From: Methanoregulaceae archaeon
Lineage (GTDB): Archaea > Halobacteriota > Methanomicrobia > Methanomicrobiales > Methanospirillaceae
Assembly: GCA_013331215.1 (NCBI GenBank)
Contig: DUGU01000294.1
Location: 1-5,726, forward strand
Direction of reading: 5' to 3'
Length of the DNA stretch: 5,726 nt
In this document: one piece after another, positions 1 through 5,620 of the stretch
How positions within the stretch are numbered: the stretch's first letter is position 1
Layout of the letters: every line of letters begins with the position of its first letter
Position numbers and translations under genes: made by a program
The notes under the pieces: model-generated
What the model was told of the DNA's origin: nothing
Database searches by the model: none
Seen by the model: only the letters and a program-made list of their open reading frames with translations

Positions 1-211
1 CGACTTCATACTTCGGACTCGGTACAAGGCCCGGAGCTGGACATGCATGGAGCTCGACCATCCATGGAACCCTGCCAAAGGTCGCTTTCGAAGAACGTAT
101 CTGGAGATGACCACACACTGACAGGGACTGCTGCAGATAGGGTCATGCATATACTGTTCCTCTTCAGAACTGATGCGCATGAGTTACAAAAGAGATACTT
201 TTCGGCTCGTC

Positions 212-227
212 GTTGCAGATCTGCAAC
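212..227. repeat. 16-bp perfect palindrome, possible operator
   Basis: GTTGCAGATCTGCAAC reads identically on both strands. Such symmetry suits binding of a dimeric helix-turn-helix regulator. As RNA it could form a 6-bp stem with a GATC loop. AACACT follows immediately at 225-230 and recurs at 236-241. No gene start is assigned beside it, so the operator role is inference. Confidence 0.45.
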
Positions 228-230
228 ACT

Positions 231-330
231 TTGCTAACACTCGTGAAACATGAGGATATCGCTCTGTCTACATTTTCCTCCCAAAATCGAGGTTCTTTAA
301 AGATGCACACGTAAGTTACTAACACTCTGT
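231..330. repeat. direct repeat TTRCTAACACTC, two copies
   Basis: TTGCTAACACTC at 231-242 and TTACTAACACTC at 316-327 match at 11 of 12 positions and are 85 bp apart. A shorter AACACT copy sits one helical turn before the first, at 225-230. The repeats lie just beyond the 3' end of the AlbA_2-type gene. They could be protein-binding sites or chance in AT-richer DNA. Confidence 0.3.
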
Positions 331-352
331 TAACATAGAAGAGGTCGACGGA

Positions 353-2074
353 TCACTTTTGACGCAATCGATAGATGGTGTTTGGCGGCGTTCCTTCCCG
401 AACTAGGAAACCGTCCGGCCCCGACCAGAGTTTGAGGTATCGTGATGCCTCCACGCTCGCCGATCGGGAGTTGCCGAGGTAGAAGAGTTCCCGCACCTCT
501 GCGTTGTTGATACTCCCGTGATGGCGAAGGTGCTCCTTGACGACGGCTGGAAATTGCGTGGCCTCGATGCCCCGGATACGAGTATAGTTCGCCCGTCCGA
601 TCAGATCCTTTGCAACCTTTTTCGTGAGGAAGAACGTTGCAGTGCGCGTGTGGCCTTTGCGCTCGAGTATGCCCCACTGCGACAATGTCATCTGATCAAG
701 CGTTCTGAGGGCCTGATCGGGGCTGACCTGGAGGAGGTCAGCTGCGCTGAAGGTGTCGAGGAACGGGTTGTCCTTGAGATAGGAGAGGACCAGGAGCTCG
801 GCGAGGCCGATCTCCATCCCCTCCGAAGTCCACTTCGCGATCATCGCGGCCATCCGGCGATCGAAGGTGCCGTCATAGATGTTGAGCGTGACCTGGAAGT
901 CGTCGGCTTCGTAGACGGGGATCCTCTTGCCGTAGTTGAGCATGGAGCCGAAGATGCGGGAGCGGCCGACGCCGGCGGATTCCACGAGCCGTAACTGGAC
1001 GAAGGCGTTCGCGAGCGTGCGGTTCCGCTGGACAGACTCGTGGGTCAGGATGTTCTTCGGCGTGATGCCGCCGATAAAACCGCCGGGGCTTGTGACGACG
1101 AGCCGGTTGGGGAGATGGCGGATGAGGACCTCGCCAGGGTTCGTGTAATCCCGATGCGTGACGGCGTTGAGCACCGCCTCGCGGACGGCAACGAGGGGGA
1201 AGGCGGGAATCCGGATCTTGGTCAGGCCGACCTCGATCTCCTCTTCGGGATTTAACGGGCTGGTGAAGACGGATTCGAGGTTTTCGATGATCTGAAGCAG
1301 GCCGAGATTCCAGAGGTCGTTCCGGGCGACGGTCGTCTCGGAGGTCTGGTGGACGTAATGCACCTGGCTCTGATGGCAGTAGTCCCGGAGGATGTCGGGA
1401 CGGCCGAAGAGGAGGAGGCCGGCGTTGGTCACATGCTCCTGGCGGACCGCCTGAATCTCCATGAGGAACGCCCCGTCATCGAGACTGAGCAGGGGGGATT
1501 CCGGGTTTCGTGCGCGGAGGAAACGGCGAGCGCGGGCGATCTCTACGGGGTCGAGATCGTCGACCCCGACTCCGTCGGCGGGTTCGCCGGTCCAATCGAC
1601 GAGGCCCTTGGAATACCGCTCCCGGGTATGCTCGGCAGGGTGCAGGGCCTTGCAGCTCTTTCCGATCCGTCGGCGATAGAGGCCGCGTTTCGTTCCGTAC
1701 GGCGGATAGCTTCCCTTGGGTATTCGAACGACGAGGAGTGTTCCGGTCCCCTCGGGGACGGGCATCTCCTCGACATCGACGGGGAGGGAGGGGACAGTCC
1801 CGTCGAAGATCCCCTGCCTCCATTTCTCAAGGGTATAGTTCCTGACGCCGTGAATGGCATTTTGGCGTCCACGGATGCCGTCCTCGACGCCAAAGACGAT
1901 GGCGCCACCGCCGGCATTGGCAAAGCAGACGGCGTACTCGATTGCCACCTTCAACTCGGACTTGGCGTCGCTCCACGGCTTAAAGTCGAGGTACTCGGAC
2001 TCGAGGTCGTCGGCGGTCGAGGTGTCGAGCCGATCGAGCAGGGCGAGGATCTCGTCGTTGGTGGGTATGGTCAT
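353..2074 (-). CDS. AlbA_2 (Schlafen-like) / HATPase_c_4 / winged-helix protein, COG2865 type
   Basis: 573 residues; a predicted nucleic-acid-binding regulator or effector, probably cytoplasmic. Residues about 22-145 form an AlbA_2 domain: ESEYLDFK at 25-32 and FANAGGGAIVFGVED at 51-65, followed by an R-x-G-type strand near 130-140. Residues about 288-385 match HATPase_c_4: REAVLNAVTHRDY at 298-310, SPGG at 329-332, RNRTLA at 350-355 and a glycine-rich VESAGVGRSRIF at 364-375. About 420-490 and 507-570 look like two winged-helix units. Databases often label such proteins 'RecG-like helicase', but no helicase motifs are present here. The chosen ATG has AGAAGG 9 nt upstream. It is transcribed alone, or after the phosphatase cassette across a 250-base spacer. 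The family is known as putative transcription regulators and from some defence loci; which applies here is not evident. Confidence 0.93.
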   Translation of the reverse strand: MTIPTNDEILALLDRLDTSTADDLESEYLDFKPWSDAKSELKVAIEYAVCFANAGGGAIVFGVEDGIRGRQNAIHGVRNYTLEKWRQGIFDGTVPSLPVDVEEMPVPEGTGTLLVVRIPKGSYPPYGTKRGLYRRRIGKSCKALHPAEHTRERYSKGLVDWTGEPADGVGVDDLDPVEIARARRFLRARNPESPLLSLDDGAFLMEIQAVRQEHVTNAGLLLFGRPDILRDYCHQSQVHYVHQTSETTVARNDLWNLGLLQIIENLESVFTSPLNPEEEIEVGLTKIRIPAFPLVAVREAVLNAVTHRDYTNPGEVLIRHLPNRLVVTSPGGFIGGITPKNILTHESVQRNRTLANAFVQLRLVESAGVGRSRIFGSMLNYGKRIPVYEADDFQVTLNIYDGTFDRRMAAMIAKWTSEGMEIGLAELLVLSYLKDNPFLDTFSAADLLQVSPDQALRTLDQMTLSQWGILERKGHTRTATFFLTKKVAKDLIGRANYTRIRGIEATQFPAVVKEHLRHHGSINNAEVRELFYLGNSRSASVEASRYLKLWSGPDGFLVREGTPPNTIYRLRQK

Positions 2075-2083
2075 GGGGTTGCG

Positions 2084-2089
2084 CCTTCT
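2084..2089 (-). promoter_or_regulatory. ribosome binding site of the AlbA_2-type gene
   Basis: AGAAGG lies 9 nt before the ATG at 2074 and supports that start over longer or shorter versions of the frame. Confidence 0.5.
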
Positions 2090-2240
2090 GAGGTGTCAGT
2101 GGTCCGAACGCGGAGACCGTCCGACTGCACGCTGAATAGATCTCGTCGTTGGCGGAAGAAAAAGGGATGAGTCGCGGTGATAGTCGGCTTGCTCTGGAGT
2201 CCGCTGCAGTTCGCAAGCGGAGCGGGTCCGGAGAGGGTAG

Positions 2241-2300
2241 GGAGGGGGGGCTTCTGACGGATCCGCAGGGATGTCCGCGGATCTTAGCCAACCCCCCTTC
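2241..2300. repeat. nested inverted repeat in the spacer between phosphatase and AlbA_2-type genes
   Basis: An inner stem GATCCGC (2260-2266) / GCGGATC (2277-2283) has a 10-nt loop. It sits inside a G-run at 2244-2250 that can pair with a C-run at 2292-2297. The structure begins about 30 nt past the phosphatase stop and could end or insulate its transcript. It lacks the T-tract expected of an archaeal or intrinsic bacterial terminator, so a processing or stability element is equally possible. Confidence 0.4.
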
Positions 2301-2325
2301 GTTCCGTCCCCGGTTGCCGGTGCCT

Positions 2326-2817
2326 CTACTCGGCGCCGAGATAGCCCTCCCAATTGTTGATCAGAAATCCCCGTATGCCGCGGCCGGGGTTGTAGGGCGG
2401 GTAGATCCGCTGGTACTCCGCCTCGGCCTCGAGGAAGTTGCGAGGGAGGCGGTCGGTGTACGCCGCAAGGTAGAGAATGCCGATCGCGGGCGAGCGCGAC
2501 TCACCCTGGTTGCAGTGGACGAGGACGCGGGTGTCTGGGGTGTTCGCCCGGATGTAGTCGAGCGCGGCGTCGATGATCTCCTTCGGCACGAAATCCGGGT
2601 TCGGGGGGTCGATCAGGTTCAGGATGAGCCGGCCGTCGCGGCGGGCGATGAGGTACTCGGGGTGGTCTTTCGACGCTGCCCTTCCCGTGTAGCCGAGGGC
2701 CTGGCGGTGGTACGGGTCCTTGCAGGCGTGGACGACGCGCCAGCCGGGCTGTCCGCGGACCTGGTGTTCGTAGTCGTACTCGTTGCCGATGAAGAGGTTG
2801 GGGTGGATCTCGATCAT
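2326..2817 (-). CDS. dual-specificity-type (cysteine) protein phosphatase
   Basis: 163 residues, the usual size for a single-domain dual-specificity phosphatase. The P-loop reads HCNQGESRS at 101-109, giving the C-X5-R signature with nucleophile Cys102 and phosphate-binding Arg108. Asp70 in the preceding NLIDPPNPDF segment lies 32 residues before the cysteine, the spacing of the general acid in VHR-like enzymes, so the active site looks complete. The family hydrolyses phospho-tyrosine or phospho-serine/threonine through a phosphocysteine intermediate, but some members act on RNA or lipids, so the substrate is unknown. There is no signal peptide. The start codon directly abuts the stop of the preceding 73-codon ORF (TAAATG) and no Shine-Dalgarno is visible, so translation probably relies on reinitiation. 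It is the last gene of a four-gene cassette. Confidence 0.92.
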   Translation of the reverse strand: MIEIHPNLFIGNEYDYEHQVRGQPGWRVVHACKDPYHRQALGYTGRAASKDHPEYLIARRDGRLILNLIDPPNPDFVPKEIIDAALDYIRANTPDTRVLVHCNQGESRSPAIGILYLAAYTDRLPRNFLEAEAEYQRIYPPYNPGRGIRGFLINNWEGYLGAE

Positions 2818-3039
2818 TTACATTCGCTCAGGTTTGGAGATTGTCAGAAAACAGTACGAAGGGAGGCAGACCGTGCTCTTTCGAGCACCCGCGGCGGCCT
2901 CTGCCGATGGGGTTGGCTCCTTGCAGTCGGAACAGGGCGACCGCATTGCCCCCGCCATAATGTCCACGCTTTGGACCATTTCGACGCAGTCGTCATGGAA
3001 GAGCGCGGGGGCCTGATCGCTCTTAGTCCGCCGGATCAT
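2818..3039 (-). CDS. small cysteine-rich protein, unrecognised
   Basis: 73 residues. I do not recognise the family. It has five cysteines: Cys18, a CSDC pair at 36-39 and a CX4C pair at 58-63, so CX2C-X18-CX4C could bind a metal, though the long Ala/Glu/Pro-rich linker between the pairs is unlike a standard zinc ribbon. Reality is supported mainly by position: its ATG overlaps the stop of the upstream gene as ATGA, an SD-like GGACGTG lies just upstream, and its TAA touches the phosphatase ATG in the same frame. It may be a partner or regulator of the phosphatase. It could instead be a chance frame filling a 220-base gap, since length and composition alone would not prove it. Confidence 0.5.
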   Translation of the reverse strand: MIRRTKSDQAPALFHDDCVEMVQSVDIMAGAMRSPCSDCKEPTPSAEAAAGARKSTVCLPSYCFLTISKPERM

Positions 3040-3530
3040 CCCCCACGTCCACGTTGCCCGGTCTGTGGAGCCGTCTGGAATTGCCTCGCCATCTGTTCGA
3101 TATCCGCGGCCCCCATCCCGATGGTCGCATCCACGATCGCCGTCGCAACCGCCGCGAGCTTGCCATCGAAGGCCTCCGCCAATGACGGCCGCATCAAGGG
3201 TGCAGCCCGATAGGAATATCGGCCTTGATCGTCGACCGAGACCGCGTAGCAGATGCGGAACAGATGAAGCGGCGTCCCTGGGGACGCTCGCGCCTCCGCG
3301 GTCAGTATGGGTGCCAGGTCGGCAAGACCATCATTGAGAAGGCTCGATGCGGTTTGGCTGAGAAGTTCGGCAAACGGGGGGTCGGGGAGGAGCGGCATCC
3401 AGTATCGGACCTCTGCGTGGTCCCTGGACCATAGGACGTCGAGCCGAGCCAGTTCAACGGGCCGACCCTCGAGGAGGGCTAGGTCGGCGTTCCCATCGAT
3501 GTAGGGGGCAAGCAGATAATCTCCGCTCAT
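3036..3530 (-). CDS. hypothetical protein in phosphatase cassette
   Basis: 164 residues, family not recognised. There is no signal peptide or membrane segment. The first half is mixed and hydrophobic with several strand-like stretches (a YWMPLLPDPPF segment at 43-53). The second half is helix-rich (about 115-150), ending in a short Gln/Gly/Arg tail (QTGQRGRGG, 156-164). The start is well supported: the ATG overlaps the previous gene's TGA (ATGA) and a strong Shine-Dalgarno-like GGGGGTGA lies 6 nt upstream at 3537-3544. Its own stop overlaps the next start as ATGA. This is the best-initiated gene of the cassette and may be its most highly translated member. Function unknown. Confidence 0.8.
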   Translation of the reverse strand: MSGDYLLAPYIDGNADLALLEGRPVELARLDVLWSRDHAEVRYWMPLLPDPPFAELLSQTASSLLNDGLADLAPILTAEARASPGTPLHLFRICYAVSVDDQGRYSYRAAPLMRPSLAEAFDGKLAAVATAIVDATIGMGAADIEQMARQFQTAPQTGQRGRGG

Positions 3531-3760
3531 GCCGCTTCACCCCCGCAGTCCTCGGTCTCGTCTCTATCCCCGATACCTGTGCCGGTATCGGTTTGCATGC
3601 CGGCAATTTCGGTGCTGTGCCGGATAGCGACTGCGGACCGCTTCGGCCTGAAGCCGCCGACTCTCTCGATCTGTGCAATCCCGGAAAGACTCCGGGCGAG
3701 CGCGTCCATCGTCGTGTCCATCGGACGGACGCCACATCTGGTAGACTCGTTGTAGACCAT
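3527..3760 (-). CDS. short hypothetical protein, first gene of cassette
   Basis: 77 residues, unrecognised. The N-terminal half (about 14-50) has a short amphipathic helix (MDALARSLSGIAQIERVGG). The C-terminal part is polar and acidic (TGTGIGDRDETEDCGGEAA). The TGA overlaps the ATG of the 164-residue gene, indicating translational coupling. The start is uncertain: no Shine-Dalgarno precedes the ATG at 3760, and the internal ATGs at residues 14 and 18 are alternatives, also without a good site. A short upstream frame (GTG at 3836) stops 1 nt before this ATG. It may be a small regulatory or antitoxin-like protein, but nothing in the sequence identifies it. Confidence 0.5.
   Translation of the reverse strand: MVYNESTRCGVRPMDTTMDALARSLSGIAQIERVGGFRPKRSAVAIRHSTEIAGMQTDTGTGIGDRDETEDCGGEAA
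3537..3544 (-). promoter_or_regulatory. strong ribosome binding site of the 164-residue gene
   Basis: GGGGGTGA differs at one base from GGAGGTGA, the complement of the conserved 16S 3' end, and sits 6 nt before the ATG. It lies inside the end of the previous gene, so it decides the 164-residue start and argues that both overlapping frames are used. Confidence 0.6.
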
Positions 3761-3839
3761 GTCAGATGCCAGTTAACCGGGCACCCGAAAGAAGAACCGA
3801 CCTACGGTAGGGGAGGCCGGTTACGGGGGCCTTCACAAA

Positions 3840-3863
3840 CCTTTGGAGGGGTTCGTCCAAGGG
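3840..3863 (+). repeat. 8-bp hairpin with GGGGTTCG loop
   Basis: CCTTTGGA (3840-3847) pairs with TCCAAGGG (3856-3863), including one G-T pair that is stable only if the plus strand is the RNA. It overlaps a second possible hairpin, CCAAGGG (3857-3863) with CCCTGTGG (3869-3876), so the two are mutually exclusive. Confidence 0.4.
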
Positions 3864-3874
3864 CTGCTCCCTGT

Positions 3875-3886
3875 GGCACTAGTGCC
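3875..3886. repeat. 12-bp perfect palindrome
   Basis: GGCACTAGTGCC is fully symmetric, with an internal ACTAGT. It may be a dimer binding site upstream of the phosphatase cassette, about 115 bp before the first ATG. Confidence 0.35.
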
Positions 3887-3895
3887 GTTCTCTCG

Positions 3896-3922
3896 AGGGG
3901 AGCCGTGCAACGGGTCTCCCCT
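3896..3922. repeat. hairpin AGGGGAG/CTCCCCT with inner CCG/CGG
   Basis: AGGGGAG (3896-3902) pairs with CTCCCCT (3916-3922). Inside, CCG (3903-3905) pairs with CGG (3911-3913) around a TGCAA loop, leaving a 2-nt GT bulge. The stem is strong on either strand. No T-tract follows, so a simple terminator is not indicated. Confidence 0.45.
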
Positions 3923-4215
3923 TGCCCTTCGCGGGTGCCGGATTGTCGTTGTTTCCCGCTATCGTATCTATCGTTACAGATATTGCGGCCGACGCCGGAG
4001 AAAAAATCCTGGCGCCGCCCCGGTTCCCTTCCTGTCGCCGGTCTGGTATCCCGTGCGGGCGCGTGATACCGTCATAGGCTTGTAGTTCCATTGTGAGCTG
4101 CTTGGTGTATAATCGATCTGTTTTAATGCTTTTAATGATATCGCTCCGGAGCGGCAACCGGAAGGTTGATACTACGCCGAACGCGTGAACGGAGCAAAAT
4201 CCAAGCTCCTTTGAG

Positions 4216-4365
4216 TTAGATTATAATATGTTGACGGACCCTTCCGGCCAAATTATTACAAGGAATTGTTACCGGCTCGAGTTCTGCCCGCACCGCGATA
4301 TCAACTGAGGAGAGCTCTGTACAATTGGCTGCAATCAGAGCCGATCGAGGTACGCTCTTTCGCAT
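4216..4365 (-). CDS. possible coupled small ORF after the zinc-ribbon gene
   Basis: 49 residues, unrecognised. Its ATG shares a base with the TGA of the zinc-ribbon gene (TGATG), a geometry typical of coupled genes. There is no domain and no strong ribosome site, and the frame ends in AT-rich DNA (RQHIII at the C-terminus), where a TATA-like ATATTATAAT may instead be a promoter. TGATG junctions also occur by chance, so this is a weak call. Confidence 0.2.
   Translation of the reverse strand: MRKSVPRSALIAANCTELSSVDIAVRAELEPVTIPCNNLAGRVRQHIII
4221..4230 (-). promoter_or_regulatory. TATA-like element reading left
   Basis: ATATTATAAT on the minus strand lies in a locally AT-rich patch. An AAAGGAG ribosome-site-like motif follows at 4206-4212, 8 nt before a TTG that opens only 21 codons. 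The element could drive the leader of the phosphatase cassette, but the distance (about 440 nt to its first ATG) is long. Confidence 0.3.
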
Positions 4366-4805
4366 CAATGCACGACCCCAAGGTACCGCTCGGCACATCC
4401 CTGGCAGACGTCGTTGGTGTGCATGTGCTCCGGGCCGAGCGTCCGGCCGCAGTACCGGCACATCCGGAACGACGCGCGCCGCTGCCGCGAGGCCTCGTCG
4501 ATGAGCAGCCGGCAGAGCTCGAGCGCGACAGCCGGCGCGAGCTCCTGCCACCGGACGCTGCCGAGCAGCACCGGGTTCACGACGGGCTCATGGGGATGAG
4601 GCCAATCCTGCTCGAACCGGGAGACGCGGACCTCGTCCTCGTTCTGCTCGACCACGACCTCGGGCGGGTCGCCGTAGCTCTCGGCTGAAGGCGGAAGGTC
4701 GATGAACCATCTGGGGGCGTTGGGGTAGCGTTCGCGGAGGAGCACCGCGAGGCCGTCGAGGAAGGACGGCGTCGTCTTTTTCCGGGAACGGTGTTTCGCG
4801 GGCAT
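4365..4805 (-). CDS. C-terminal zinc-ribbon protein, hypothetical
   Basis: 146 residues, family not recognised. The N-terminus is basic (AKHRSRKK, 3-10), then a short helix (FLDGLAVLLRERYP), an acidic strand-rich middle (about 47-67) and a helix (about 88-105). The C-terminus has Cys116-x2-Cys119 and Cys134-x2-Cys137, a CX2C-X14-CX2C zinc ribbon with His127 and His129 between the pairs. Such ribbons bind nucleic acid or protein; the basic N-terminus is compatible with nucleic-acid contact. It follows the 250-residue gene by 25 nt, suggesting an operon. No clear Shine-Dalgarno is seen; a TATA-like TCTAAAC about 27 nt upstream could give a leaderless start of its own. The composition is GC-rich, unlike the upstream partner. 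Confidence 0.82.
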   Translation of the reverse strand: MPAKHRSRKKTTPSFLDGLAVLLRERYPNAPRWFIDLPPSAESYGDPPEVVVEQNEDEVRVSRFEQDWPHPHEPVVNPVLLGSVRWQELAPAVALELCRLLIDEASRQRRASFRMCRYCGRTLGPEHMHTNDVCQGCAERYLGVVH

Positions 4806-4830
4806 CAGTCAGAATATCGTTTGTAACAGT

Positions 4831-5583
4831 TTAGATTCGCTGGTGTCGTATCGCATTCAGCAGCGCCATGGCCTGCATCGGATCGGCCCCCGGGCGACCT
4901 TGCGAGGTGACATGAGGTTCGAACGATCCATCATCATTACCGCCACCGCCTTCTGAAATGTCGACGAGGTCGACACGGTTCCAGACCCAATCCTTATCCA
5001 GAAGACGCTGTTGAAGGCTATCTTCAATCTCGGCGAGAGCAAAGGTCAGCACTGTCTCGACGGGTCGAAGGATCCGGGCGATGTTCTCCTCACCTCTCAT
5101 GCCACCCATCGGGATGCAATCGATAAAACCATCCCCTGGAGAACTGTTGGGTGGCATGGAGAATCGAGTGACGCTGGAGAGTTTTGTATGGCTTTTATCC
5201 GAGAGAGCTTTGTAGAGATCACGCCTGTCTTCGACTTTGATCCTCGCCGTTGCTGGTAATCTTTGTCGGATTTCGGAAGGATTTTCCAGTGATATCAGCA
5301 CTTTCTTTGCTCCATCAACCGCAATGCCGAAGGCCCATTGCAATCCGAGTTCGGGCTCCTTGAGAAGGATTAGCCCAAGCCACGTACTCTCTAAACCCAT
5401 TCTCAGACAGTTGTTCGATTGAGTGATCAGGCCGCTCTCAGTTAGCATCCTTCCTGCAAAGAAGGAGTTGTATGCATTCACAAAGAGACAACGGATAACG
5501 TTTGGGTTGAACGTCATTGACTCTATGAATTTTCCGTAAATATCCAGGAGATTGTCGATGCTCTCAAGAGGGTCCGGATTCAC
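4831..5583 (-). CDS. helical hypothetical protein
   Basis: 250 residues, not recognised. The first 200 residues are predominantly helical, with no signal peptide. The layout, an RCLFVNAYNSFFAGRML helix (31-47), then CLRMGLESTWLGLILL (59-74), then YKALSDKSH (124-132), recalls helical families in which a conserved 'LRxxLES' helix is followed by an 'LSxxxH' motif (DUF5677- or HEPN-like proteins). The canonical HEPN R-X4-6-H is not evident, so I make no nuclease call. After about 205 the chain is Gly/Asp-rich and probably flexible, with a short C-terminal helix. The start is GTG at 5583; Met23 is an alternative. It is clearly less GC-rich than the other large genes, which may mean a different origin. 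It is probably co-transcribed with the zinc-ribbon gene. Confidence 0.85.
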   Translation of the reverse strand: MNPDPLESIDNLLDIYGKFIESMTFNPNVIRCLFVNAYNSFFAGRMLTESGLITQSNNCLRMGLESTWLGLILLKEPELGLQWAFGIAVDGAKKVLISLENPSEIRQRLPATARIKVEDRRDLYKALSDKSHTKLSSVTRFSMPPNSSPGDGFIDCIPMGGMRGEENIARILRPVETVLTFALAEIEDSLQQRLLDKDWVWNRVDLVDISEGGGGNDDGSFEPHVTSQGRPGADPMQAMALLNAIRHQRI

Positions 5584-5607
5584 GATTGGGAATTATTGTG
5601 ATGATCC

Positions 5608-5620
5608 GATATGTGTTTCG
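5608..5620 (-). promoter_or_regulatory. archaeal-type BRE/TATA promoter of the 250-residue gene
   Basis: On the minus strand CGAAA (5616-5620) is followed by CACATATC (5608-5615). The TATA centre lies about 28 nt before the GTG at 5583, placing the transcription start at or next to the start codon. That fits a leaderless mRNA and the absence of a Shine-Dalgarno. A second TATA-like GTATAATAT at 5656-5664 would give a leader of about 50 nt instead. Confidence 0.45.

Larger units (their letters stand above)
1..352. other. left-edge region without a supported gene
   Basis: This stretch lies downstream of the AlbA_2-type gene. Plus-strand frame 1 is open from the window edge to a TAA at 235-237 (78 codons), so it could be the 3' end of a gene entering from the left. 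I recognise no domain in it and its codon choice shows no clear GC3 bias, so I do not call a CDS. It also holds a perfect 16-bp palindrome (212-227), AACACT repeats at 225, 236 and 321, and a small AAAAG/CTTTT inverted repeat (188-202) that could be a weak terminator for either strand. Confidence 0.5.
3761..4215. other. gene-poor region with hairpins and AT-rich segment
   Basis: No convincing gene is seen in these roughly 450 bases. A 92-codon minus-strand frame (TTG at 4157 to TAG at 3879) has no ribosome site and no recognisable content, and it continues in frame after the TAG to 3762. From 3840 to 3922 there is a cluster of inverted repeats. From 4100 to 4215 the DNA is AT-rich, with a tandem TTTTAATGC/TTTTAATGA (4121-4138) and TATA-like elements; a GATTATACACC reads toward the cassette on the minus strand near 4104-4114. 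The region most likely holds the cassette promoter and leader. Confidence 0.5.

Noticed and set aside
518..994. Plus-strand open frame of 158 codons
   Set aside because: Antisense to the winged-helix end of the 573-residue gene; no ribosome site or domain.
1349..2170. Plus-strand open frame of 273 codons opposite the AlbA_2-type gene
   Set aside because: It mirrors the AlbA_2 / HATPase coding frame, and its low-complexity Glu/Gly/Val-rich translation is typical of a reverse shadow.
2329..2340. CTCGGCGCCGAG palindrome at the phosphatase 3' end
   Set aside because: It lies within the last codons of the gene, next to the stop, and has no room for an RNA loop; probably codon-driven.
2149..3213. 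Long plus-strand open frame of 354 codons opposite the phosphatase
   Set aside because: It is antisense to a gene with a clear C-X5-R active site; long antisense frames are common in GC-rich coding DNA, and its translation has no recognisable motif.
3843..3862. GGGGTTCGTCC resembling a tRNA T-arm
   Set aside because: The loop and stem lengths do not match a T-arm, and no acceptor, D or anticodon arm can be placed around it.
4121..4138. Tandem TTTTAATG repeat as a CRISPR or iteron array
   Set aside because: Only two 9-bp units, without spacers; more likely AT-rich promoter DNA.
3879..4157. 92-codon minus-strand frame as a gene
   Set aside because: TTG start without ribosome site, unrecognised content, Arg/Pro-rich tail formed from the hairpin sequence; described under the gene-poor region instead.
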